A stretch of 48,409 bases of DNA from Clostridium punense. GTDB taxonomy: Bacteria; Bacillota; Clostridia; Clostridiales; Clostridiaceae. The stretch covers positions 1-48,409 of the forward strand of contig NZ_JAGGLL010000030.1 of the NCBI RefSeq assembly GCF_017874425.1, read 5' to 3'. The notes under the pieces are model-generated. The model saw nothing but the letters and a program-made list of their open reading frames with translations. It was not told the DNA's origin and ran no database searches. Of the stretch, positions 35,789-42,768 are shown in pieces; the first letter of the stretch is position 1, and every line of letters begins with the position of its first letter. Position numbers and translations under genes: made by a program.

Positions 35789-35798
35789 TAACTAATAA
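35789..35798. repeat. Target-site duplication, right copy
   Basis: TAACTAATAA directly follows the IS right end (CTTAGG). Confidence 0.6.
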
Positions 35799-36108
35799 TA
35801 TGCTTGTACTTTTGTATTTAAAACTTAGGGAATATTGTAATACTAAATTTTTTACTGCAGCTCCTCCATTTTTCATAAAAAGCCCTTATAAAATACACAA
35901 TCTAAAAACTTCAACTTCTAATTTATTGAATAATCAACAACTATTTTATAGTATTAAAACCCTTACGGTATTAGCTCCTGTTTAAATTTACTAAACTCTA
36001 GCAATGGGTATCATTCTTATAAGATAGTTATCTTAAGACAGGAATTGTTATGAAAAATCACTTTTATCCACACCTCTGTAATAGCTTAAAATATTGTTAG
36101 GAATAAAA
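35799..36108. other. Intergenic remnant between the IS element and serS
   Basis: About 310 bases without a convincing gene. It includes a perfect palindrome TAAGATA-GT-TATCTTA at 36020-36035 next to TAGCAATGGGT (36000-36010). A 61-codon plus-strand frame at 35800 has no ribosome binding site and is not called. This stretch was once upstream of the L,D-transpeptidase gene. Confidence 0.4.
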
Positions 36109-36152
36109 ATAACCATAGTGCAACTTGGCTTTCACCTTTGCACTATGGTTAT
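36104..36152 (-). terminator. Terminator of serS
   Basis: ATAACCATAGTGCA and TGCACTATGGTTAT form a 14-bp perfect stem, followed on the minus strand by TTTTATTCC. Confidence 0.9.
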
Positions 36153-36183
36153 CTATAATTTTATTCATAATTAATGAAACTAA

Positions 36184-37461
36184 TTATTTTATTACTTTAA
36201 GACCACCCATATATGGTTGTAATGCAGCTGGAATATTAACTGTCCCATCTTCATTTAGGTTGTTCTCTAAAAATGCAATTAACATTCTTGGTGGTGCTAC
36301 CACTGTATTGTTTAGAGTATGTGGATGATATTTTCCATTTTCACCGTCCACACGGATTTTTAAGCGACGTGCCTGTGCATCTCCTAAATTAGAACAGCTT
36401 CCAACTTCAAAATACTTTTGTTGTCTTGGTGACCAAGCTTCTACATCTACTGATTTCACCTTTAAGTCTGCTAAGTCTCCAGAACAGCATTCCAAAGTTC
36501 TAACTGGTATATCTAATGAACGGAACAAGTCTACTGTATCCTGCCACATTTTATCATACCATGCCATACTTTCTTCCGGCTTACATACGACAATCATTTC
36601 TTGCTTTTCAAATTGGTGAATTCTATAAACTCCTCTTTCTTCAAGCCCATGAGCACCCTTCTCTTTTCTAAAGCAAGGAGAGTAACTAGTTAAGGTTTGT
36701 GGCAAAGAACCTTCTGGTAGAATTGTATCAATAAACTTACCAATCATAGAATGTTCACTGGTTCCAATTAAGTATAAATCTTCACCTTCAATTTTATACA
36801 TCATGGCATCCATTTCAGCAAAGCTCATTACTCCAGTTGCAATTTCACTACGAATCATAAAAGGAGGTATACAATAAGTAAATCCTCTATCTATCATAAA
36901 GTCTCTTGCATAGGTAATTACAGCTGAATGAAGCCTTGCAATGTTACCCATAAAGTAGTAAAAACCACTACCAGCAACCTTTCTAGCACTATCTAAATCT
37001 AAACCATTTAACTTTTCCATAATTTCTGTATGATATGGAATTTCAAAATTAGGTACAGCAGGTTCTCCATAGCGCTGAACTTCCACATTCTCACTATCAT
37101 CCTTGCCAATAGGAACACTTGGATGAATTATATTTGGAATTGCCATCAAAATTTCCTTAACTTTTTTATCTAGCTCAACTTCTTTTGCTTCTAGCTGGAC
37201 TAAATTCTGTGCATCTTCATTAACCTTCTTCTTCATTTCCTCGGCTTCTTCTCTTTTCCCTTGAGCCATTAGTTTTCCTATTTCCTTGGAAATTTTATTT
37301 CTTCCAGCCCTTAAAGCCTCTGCTTCTTGCTTTGCACTTCTAAGCTCTACATCTAATGCAATTACCTCATCTACTAAGCTAAGCTTATTGTGCTGAAACT
37401 TATTTATCATGTTTTGCTTAACTATTTCTGGATTTTCTCTTACAAATCTTAAATCTAACAT
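36184..37461 (-). CDS. serS: Seryl-tRNA synthetase, divergent (SerS2-like)
   Basis: Class II synthetase that charges tRNA-Ser, 425 aa. The N-terminal long antiparallel coiled coil (~27-100) binds the tRNA extra arm. The catalytic domain has GTSEHSMIG, motif 2 CFRKEKGAHGLEERGVYRIHQFEKQE, GSCSNLGDAQARRLKIR and motif 3 TLNNTVVAPPRMLIAFLENN. The usual bacterial SerRS reads SSCSNFxDFQARR and GSGLAVGR; here these are changed to GSCSNLGDAQARR and NNTVVAPPR, though the motif 3 Arg remains. This marks it as the second, divergent SerRS type seen in some clostridia; a standard serS may exist elsewhere. AGGAGGG precedes the ATG, and a T-box controls it. Confidence 0.95.
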   Translation of the reverse strand: MLDLRFVRENPEIVKQNMINKFQHNKLSLVDEVIALDVELRSAKQEAEALRAGRNKISKEIGKLMAQGKREEAEEMKKKVNEDAQNLVQLEAKEVELDKKVKEILMAIPNIIHPSVPIGKDDSENVEVQRYGEPAVPNFEIPYHTEIMEKLNGLDLDSARKVAGSGFYYFMGNIARLHSAVITYARDFMIDRGFTYCIPPFMIRSEIATGVMSFAEMDAMMYKIEGEDLYLIGTSEHSMIGKFIDTILPEGSLPQTLTSYSPCFRKEKGAHGLEERGVYRIHQFEKQEMIVVCKPEESMAWYDKMWQDTVDLFRSLDIPVRTLECCSGDLADLKVKSVDVEAWSPRQQKYFEVGSCSNLGDAQARRLKIRVDGENGKYHPHTLNNTVVAPPRMLIAFLENNLNEDGTVNIPAALQPYMGGLKVIK

Positions 37462-37655
37462 ATTTTTCCCTCCTGATTAAGTAATGAATAAATTTATTTT
37501 GTTTAACAACTTTGAAAACCTGTTTTCACTAAGAAAACATGCACTGTTACACCAAAGCAGTTTACCTAAGCTGGGCAACTACCTTTTAAAGAAAATACCA
37601 TATTTTAAGCTTCCAAAGTGTTGCTAAAATAAGATTTGATATTATAAAATTATAA

Positions 37656-37905
37656 ACAAAAAACTTCCATCCCACATATAAATGGGACGGAAGTAACCCG
37701 CGTTGCCACCCAAATTGCTGAAATACTAAATAAATCAGCCACTCGATAAGTAGGATAAAGGGTACTAACCTTTCGATTCATCACCGACAGCTCTAAAAGT
37801 GGAGAGACTTTACCTTTCGCCCATTCACACCAACCATGGACTCTCTGAAGAAATTTAAAAGTCGTAGCTTTCATCATAGCTGTTTTTATATTATGTATTA
37901 ACTGA
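37656..37905 (-). ncRNA. T-box leader of serS, specifier UCC (Ser)
   Basis: On the minus strand stem I contains AGAGAGT, the ATGGTTGGTGTGAATGG apical part and the specifier loop, with TCC (37803-37801) just before ACTTTTAGAGCTG. The antiterminator carries the T-box GGGTGGCAACGCGGG (37711-37697). The terminator CTTCCGTCCCA/TGGGATGGAAG with TTTTTTG follows (37693-37657). UCC is a serine codon, matching serS. Uncharged tRNA-Ser(GGA) would favour antitermination. Confidence 0.93.
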
Positions 37906-37911
37906 CTATTA

Positions 37912-37940
37912 ATTATACAAGTTTATACTTTAATAAGCAA
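37912..37940 (-). promoter_or_regulatory. Promoter of the T-box/serS transcript
   Basis: On the minus strand TTGCTT (37940-37935) and TATAAT (37917-37912) are 17 bases apart, directly before the T-box. It lies close behind the stop codon of the TubY-like gene. Confidence 0.8.
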
Positions 37941-37951
37941 ATCCACTCGGG

Positions 37952-38788
37952 CTACTTTCTCCTAAATAGCTCAGAAATTTTGTTTAAAAAGCTATTATTA
38001 GCACTTTCCATTGCTATATCATACTGAGTGTAGTATGCCTCTTGCATAACTCTCTTAAAATCTTTAACTTCTTTTATTAAACGTTCATTATTTGTAGTAG
38101 CTAATTCAACAAACTCATTGAAATCCTTCTGAAAATTAGTTCTTAATTCATGATTTTTAGCATCTATTTTTTCAGATATAACTTCTGTAGTATTATCAAT
38201 AAATTTATTATTTAAATTTATATTAATCTCATTAATCTCGTCAAATTTCTCATTTAATTTTTCATTGACTTCTTTGACTAAGTTTTCTTTCAACCGATTA
38301 AATTCTTTATTCTGAGCTTCAAGAATTGTCGATATAATCTTTTCTAAGTACAATAAATTATCATTTTTCATATCATTAATTAGCTGAGCTTTAAACTCAT
38401 TAAGTTGAGCTTGATTTTCCTTTTTTATTGAGCAAATAAGCTCTTCAACAGACAACAAGTTACTTTCACTCCCCTGAACTTCAACATCATTTAAGGGTAA
38501 TGTGTTATAATACTCCTGGATCTCCTTAAGTGACATCCCTCTATTCTTTAGTCTTATTAAAAATTCTAATTTATCAACATCCATATTCGTATAACGCAAT
38601 TCTTTGCCAACTATTTCTATCTTTAAAAGATCATCAAATAATTTTGTATAGTATCTGATATTACTGATATCTTCATTTAACAAATCAGAAACTTGCTCAA
38701 TGGAATAGTAAGATATTTCCCCTCTTTTTTTATTCTGAATTTTATGAGTAGCGCTTTCTGCATCTATATACTTAGTTTTATAATCCAT
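37952..38788 (-). CDS. TubY-like protein: MerR-type helix-turn-helix plus coiled coil
   Basis: A 278-aa protein from the chosen ATG at 38788 (GGAGG 9 bases upstream; a longer frame to 38860 lacks a site). Residues ~25-100 form a MerR-like winged helix-turn-helix (YYSIEQVSDLLNEDISNIRYYTKLF...LRYTNMDVDKLEFLIRLKNRGMSLKEIQEYY). From ~115 to ~250 it is almost all coiled coil rich in Asn, Glu and Lys. This layout and the divergent tubZ-like neighbour match TubY of the phage c-st type III partition system, known to modulate TubZ filaments. The name rests on layout and context, not alignment. No membrane segment. Confidence 0.7.
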   Translation of the reverse strand: MDYKTKYIDAESATHKIQNKKRGEISYYSIEQVSDLLNEDISNIRYYTKLFDDLLKIEIVGKELRYTNMDVDKLEFLIRLKNRGMSLKEIQEYYNTLPLNDVEVQGSESNLLSVEELICSIKKENQAQLNEFKAQLINDMKNDNLLYLEKIISTILEAQNKEFNRLKENLVKEVNEKLNEKFDEINEININLNNKFIDNTTEVISEKIDAKNHELRTNFQKDFNEFVELATTNNERLIKEVKDFKRVMQEAYYTQYDIAMESANNSFLNKISELFRRK

Positions 38789-38907
38789 ATAATTATTCCT
38801 CCCCCCTTCTTTTTTCGAGTTAATATAGTGAAACTTAAGTGAAAAAAAATTTTTTTTCAAAATTAGCTAAAAATTCTATAAAGTATAAGGTTTTTACTAT
38901 TTTTTTC

Positions 38908-38928
38908 GATAATACTACTAGATAATAC
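38908..38928. repeat. Two direct repeats in the tubY/tubZ divergent promoter region
   Basis: GATAATAC occurs at 38908-38915 and again at 38921-38928, a 13-base period, about 20-40 bases before the TubZ start codon. It could hold a binding site for the TubY-like protein or simply be -10-like sequence. Confidence 0.4.
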
Positions 38929-38946
38929 GGATAAGGGAGATTGGTT

Positions 38947-40002
38947 ATGGAAAAAGGTAAAATGTTGTTAGTTTCATTAGGTCAAGGTGCTGGAAATATA
39001 GTAGATGGATTACTAAGTAAAAACTCAAGATACAATGGTTTATTCTTAAATAGTAGTTTGTTTGATATTAAGCCACTAAAAAATGCCAATATAGCAAGGA
39101 ATGTATATATTTATCCGGGAACAGATGGATCTGGAAGAGATAGAAATAAGGCTAGAGATATGATAAAAGATAATGCTAACTCTATAGGAATATTACTAAG
39201 AAAGTATCCCATTACTGAAACCATTGTAGTATTTACAACAATGGCTGGAGGAACAGGATCTGGTTCAATAAAAACATTTATACAGATTGCAAAAAAGGCA
39301 TTACCAAATGCTAAGGTAAATGTAGTAGCTATTCTACCTAGTTTAAAAGAAGATGAGTTAGCCTTTAAGAATACTATCGAATGCTGGAATGATGTAAATA
39401 GTATAATGAATTTAATAAATGACGTTAAGTTTGTAGACAATAATAAAAGAAATACATACAAAGAAATAAATAATGAAGTAATTGAAAGTTTAGATTTATC
39501 ATACAACATAACTGGTATTCATGTTGATGGTAGTATTGATAACAAAGATTCTTTTAGAATAAATACAGCAGATGGTTCAGGTCTTATACTAAAATTATAT
39601 GATGGATTAAAAGATGCAAAAACAGCAGTTGATTTAGCTATAAAAAATAGTGTTTTTGTGCAACCAGATGTATATGATTGTGATTATTTAGGTGTTAACT
39701 TAAAAATAGATGGATATGATCCATATGAAGTATCTAAATTGTTTGAAGTTTATAAAAGCACCTATATAACTTATAATGATAAGAATAATATAGTAGTTCT
39801 TGGTGGATGTGAAACTCCTACAGAATCAATAAAACTAATAAAGATGGCTTTAGATGATAAGAATCAAAGAAAGTTATCAAGAAATAAAAAAAGAAGCATT
39901 ATGATTGATTTAGATTCAGATAATGACGAGGAAATTGAGGAATTAGATATCTTAAATGATAATGAACTTAATAATTTATTCGAAGATAATTACAACTTCT
40001 AA
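38947..40002 (+). CDS. tubZ: TubZ-like tubulin/FtsZ superfamily GTPase
   Basis: Cytomotive GTPase of the TubZ (type III plasmid/phage segregation) family, 351 aa. The T1 loop is SLGQGAGNIVD (~13-22), the tubulin signature T4 GGTGSGS lies at ~103-109 of the longest frame, and the T7 catalytic loop KIDGYD keeps two Asp (~257, 260). The C-terminus (~310-353) is a basic patch (RKLSRNKKR) then a strongly acidic tail ending NNLFEDNYNF, as in TubZ tails that bind partners. It is too short and divergent for FtsZ (no MinC/FtsA tail). ATG at 38947 is chosen (AAGGGAG 7 bases upstream). No TubR-like small winged-helix gene is adjacent. Confidence 0.85.
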   Translation: MEKGKMLLVSLGQGAGNIVDGLLSKNSRYNGLFLNSSLFDIKPLKNANIARNVYIYPGTDGSGRDRNKARDMIKDNANSIGILLRKYPITETIVVFTTMAGGTGSGSIKTFIQIAKKALPNAKVNVVAILPSLKEDELAFKNTIECWNDVNSIMNLINDVKFVDNNKRNTYKEINNEVIESLDLSYNITGIHVDGSIDNKDSFRINTADGSGLILKLYDGLKDAKTAVDLAIKNSVFVQPDVYDCDYLGVNLKIDGYDPYEVSKLFEVYKSTYITYNDKNNIVVLGGCETPTESIKLIKMALDDKNQRKLSRNKKRSIMIDLDSDNDEEIEELDILNDNELNNLFEDNYNF

Positions 40003-40107
40003 AATAACAAAATCTTAGCCTTATATGAAAAATGAGAGGAATAAATTTTGATTATCATTACTAGTATTTAATTATACTGTTTTCAAAAACTCAAATTTTA
40101 ATAAGAT

Positions 40108-40155
40108 AAAAAAGTAGTAACCGATAATCACTTTAAAGGCTACTACTTTTTATAT
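40108..40155. terminator. Bidirectional terminator between tubZ and merR
   Basis: AAAAGTAGTAACC pairs with GGCTACTACTTTT around a 15-base loop, with T-rich tail TATATTTT on the plus strand and A/T-rich sequence on the other side. Confidence 0.8.
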
Positions 40156-40229
40156 TTTCAGCCTCAACTATAAAATAAACATATAAGAATATTAATAGGT
40201 ATGCGGTTTATACTCCTCTTAATACTTTC

Positions 40230-41054
40230 TTATTTGGAAACTTGTATTGAAATCAGTTTTAAATACTCATCGCTATTAACACTTGTAAGAGTGCTAAGTA
40301 AATCCACCTCATAGGCATTTCCACAAATCTCATATCCTTGTTCCCTTATACCTTTTATTAATCTTTCATAGGAAAGATACATGGTATCATAAGAGCCCTT
40401 ATGATAGGTTGATGCATAAATGCCGTAAGGCTTTACAAACTTACTGTGAACCTGACCTCTAAAATCCTCAGGTACTTTTATTCCAAAATAAGCTACCCTT
40501 TTATAACTACCTAACTCTAAAGCTTCCTTTGTAATGATATTGCAAACTGGATTTTCAAAGTCAATTTGAAGTTCCTTAGATTTATTGCAAAGGGAGAGAA
40601 AGCTCTTCATAAATACCTTTTCATCATCCTCCATACAGGGCTCTACCATATAATGTTCTTCATTTTCTGTAGAAAATATAACTTGCTGAAAATTATTAAT
40701 CCCTAAGACTTGTTCTAGTAATCTAGCCCTTCCTTCAATTTTTCTTCTTGTTTTCTCTAGTTTCTGAATCTCAAAATCAACCTTTTCCTTCTGTTTTTTA
40801 AGCATTTCAATACATCCTTCAGCATTTCTCACAGCTAAATACTCTTTAAGGGTATTTATTGGTACTCCTAGATTTCTAAAGGTTAAAATTGAATCTAATT
40901 CATCTGCTTGCTCTAGAGTGTAATACCTATAATCCTTTTCTCCTCGTTTTACAGGAGAAATTAATCCAATTTTATCGTAATAAATTACTGTTTGTTTTGT
41001 AACACCAAGCATTTGTGCTAGTTCTCCTGTTGATAAATATATTTTATTACTCAT
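40230..41054 (-). CDS. MerR family regulator with GyrI-like effector domain (BmrR type)
   Basis: A 274-aa regulator. The N-terminal MerR domain (1-75) shows YLSTGELAQMLGVTKQTVIYYDKIGLISPVKRGEKDYRYYTLEQADELDSILTFRNLGVPI. A coiled-coil dimer helix (~80-120) is followed by a C-terminal drug-binding/GyrI-like domain (~150-270) with YKRVAYFGIKVPED, YGIYASTYHKGSYDTMYLSYERLI and YEVDLLSTLTSVNSDEYLKLISIQV. It is divergent from a MATE efflux gene whose promoter has the 19-base spacer typical of MerR control, so it likely activates that pump on binding lipophilic cations or drugs, as BmrR does for bmr. Confidence 0.94.
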   Translation of the reverse strand: MSNKIYLSTGELAQMLGVTKQTVIYYDKIGLISPVKRGEKDYRYYTLEQADELDSILTFRNLGVPINTLKEYLAVRNAEGCIEMLKKQKEKVDFEIQKLEKTRRKIEGRARLLEQVLGINNFQQVIFSTENEEHYMVEPCMEDDEKVFMKSFLSLCNKSKELQIDFENPVCNIITKEALELGSYKRVAYFGIKVPEDFRGQVHSKFVKPYGIYASTYHKGSYDTMYLSYERLIKGIREQGYEICGNAYEVDLLSTLTSVNSDEYLKLISIQVSK

Positions 41055-41068
41055 TATTATCCATCCTC

Positions 41069-41099
41069 TTGACTATATAGTTACTATACCCCTTATTAT
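41069..41099 (+). promoter_or_regulatory. MerR-type promoter of the MATE gene
   Basis: TTGACT (41069-41074) and TATTAT (41094-41099) are 19 bases apart, the over-long spacer of MerR-activated promoters. The spacer holds the perfect dyad TATAGT-T-ACTATA (41076-41088). Confidence 0.8.
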
Positions 41100-41150
41100 A
41101 TCAAATGTGAGACTATAACAATATATGGTAATAATAATAAGGAGATTTTT

Positions 41151-42539
41151 ATGGAAACTATGGTTAAAAATATTGCTGAAAGAAAAAAACTAATTATTGC
41201 CATCTTGGCTCTATCCTGGCCCGCTATAGCTGAACAGGCTCTTCAAACCGCAGTGCAGTATGTAGGCTCGGCTATGGTAGGGCAGTTAGGTGCTCAGGCC
41301 TCTGCTGCTGTTGGGCTTACTATTACGGTGAACTGGCTGATAAACAGTCCTGCTTTTGCTATGGGTATAGGGGTGCTATCCTGCATTTCCTACTCTATAG
41401 GAGCTAAAAAAGTAGATGATGCAAAAGCAGCAGCTATTCAATCTATTATAATAACCTTTGTATTAGGCATAATTTTATCTATAATTACCCTCGGAGTAAG
41501 TCCCTTTTTACCTAAATGGTTAGGAGCTGCTCCAGAGATTCAAAAGGATGCTTCAATTTACTTTGCCATCATATGCATGCCTATGATATTCCGTGTTTCA
41601 ACTATAGTTTTTGGTGCCGTACTTCGCTCTACTGGCGATATGAAAACACCTATGAGGGTTAACCTTATTATGAACATAACAAATATCATCCTAAACTTTG
41701 TGCTAATCTACGGAAATCAAACTTTATCTATTGGTGGTTTAAATATACCTACCTATGGGGCTGGTCTAGGTGTAATTGGTTCAGCTATAGCTACAGCTAT
41801 ATCCTACTGCATAAGTGGTGTTTTAATGTTCGTTGCTATTTACAAAAATAAACTAGTATCACCTAAAGGTGAAAAAATAAAACTGCACCCTGAAATCATG
41901 AAAAGATGTGTTAACGTAGGCTTACCAGTAACTCTTGAACGTACCATTACATGTTTAGGCCAAGTGGTATTCTCTTCACTGGTAACAGGCTTAGGGACTA
42001 TAGCCTTTGCAGCCCACTCTATTGCTCTAACTGCAGAGGAGGCTTTTTATATCCCTGGCTATGGTATGCAATCCTCTACCTCCACTCTAGTGGGAAATGC
42101 TCTTGGGGAAAAGGATGAGAAGAAGTTCCATGAAACTTCTATAACTATAATGGGTATTGCAGTTGTTATAATGACTATAACTGGTGGCCTATTATTCTTA
42201 TTTCCAGAGTTTATAATGTCCATCTTTATAAACGATGCTGAAGTTATTAAGGATGGAGCTTCAGTTCTCCGCCTTGTGGCAGTGTCTGAGCCTCTATTTG
42301 GTGCACTGATAATACTTGAAGGAATCTTTAATGGTATAGGAGATACTAAAACTCCTGTGTTTATATCCATATTATCCATGTGGGGAGTAAGAATTTCATC
42401 CACCTACCTATGTGTATCTGTATTTAATTTTGGTTTAAATGCAGTATGGATCTGCATGATAGCAGATAATGTAGTCCGTTTTGCACTTCTTCTTTTCCGC
42501 TTCATAAATGGATCTTGGAAAAAGAAATTTCAGCTATAA
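41151..42539 (+). CDS. MATE family multidrug efflux transporter
   Basis: Na+/H+-coupled drug exporter of 462 aa with 12 membrane segments. Family marks are LALSWPAIAEQALQTAVQYVGSAMVGQLGAQASAAVGL at the N-terminus, VLRSTGDMKTPMRVNLIMNITNIILNFVLI, the mid-protein repeat start VNVGLPVTLERTITCLGQVVFS, and GMQSSTSTLVGNALGEKDEKK and ILEGIFNGIGDTKTPVFISILSMW in the second half. AAGGAG precedes the ATG. It is controlled by the divergent MerR regulator through the 19-base-spacer promoter. The substrate is probably cationic lipophilic drugs or dyes. Confidence 0.95.
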   Translation: METMVKNIAERKKLIIAILALSWPAIAEQALQTAVQYVGSAMVGQLGAQASAAVGLTITVNWLINSPAFAMGIGVLSCISYSIGAKKVDDAKAAAIQSIIITFVLGIILSIITLGVSPFLPKWLGAAPEIQKDASIYFAIICMPMIFRVSTIVFGAVLRSTGDMKTPMRVNLIMNITNIILNFVLIYGNQTLSIGGLNIPTYGAGLGVIGSAIATAISYCISGVLMFVAIYKNKLVSPKGEKIKLHPEIMKRCVNVGLPVTLERTITCLGQVVFSSLVTGLGTIAFAAHSIALTAEEAFYIPGYGMQSSTSTLVGNALGEKDEKKFHETSITIMGIAVVIMTITGGLLFLFPEFIMSIFINDAEVIKDGASVLRLVAVSEPLFGALIILEGIFNGIGDTKTPVFISILSMWGVRISSTYLCVSVFNFGLNAVWICMIADNVVRFALLLFRFINGSWKKKFQL

Positions 42540-42610
42540 TTATCTAACTTTACTTAATGACTCCGTAGCAATGGGTCTAAGATAACTATATTTATTAATT
42601 CAAAAGCAGT

Positions 42611-42664
42611 AAAGCCATGCATAATTGAGAATTTATTTCTCCATTTGTGCATGGCTTTCTTATG
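42611..42664 (+). terminator. Terminator of the MATE gene
   Basis: AAAGCCATGCA and TGCATGGCTTT form an 11-bp stem enclosing GAGAA/TTCTC; the tail is CTTATGTTTCTTT. Confidence 0.8.
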
Positions 42665-42768
42665 TTTCTTTCCAATGAGGAAAAAATCAACTTTAAAGCT
42701 ACCATTTCTCAAAATACAATTACTCATCTTGATTTTTATTGAAATTTTATAAGTCAGATAGCCTATAC

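Noticed and set aside
35800-35985. 61-codon plus-strand frame next to the IS
   Set aside because: No ribosome binding site, no recognisable protein pattern; starts at the IS junction by chance.
37650-37877. 75-codon minus-strand open frame
   Set aside because: It lies wholly inside the T-box leader of serS, whose RNA motifs explain the sequence.
39111-39509. 132-codon minus-strand frame
   Set aside because: Antisense shadow of the tubZ-like gene; no start signal and composition set by the sense codons.
38947-40002. FtsZ or FtsZ paralogue
   Set aside because: The T1 sequence, short length, acidic tail and TubY-like neighbour fit TubZ better, and no division genes are nearby.
42059-42403. 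114-codon minus-strand frame
   Set aside because: Antisense shadow of the MATE gene.
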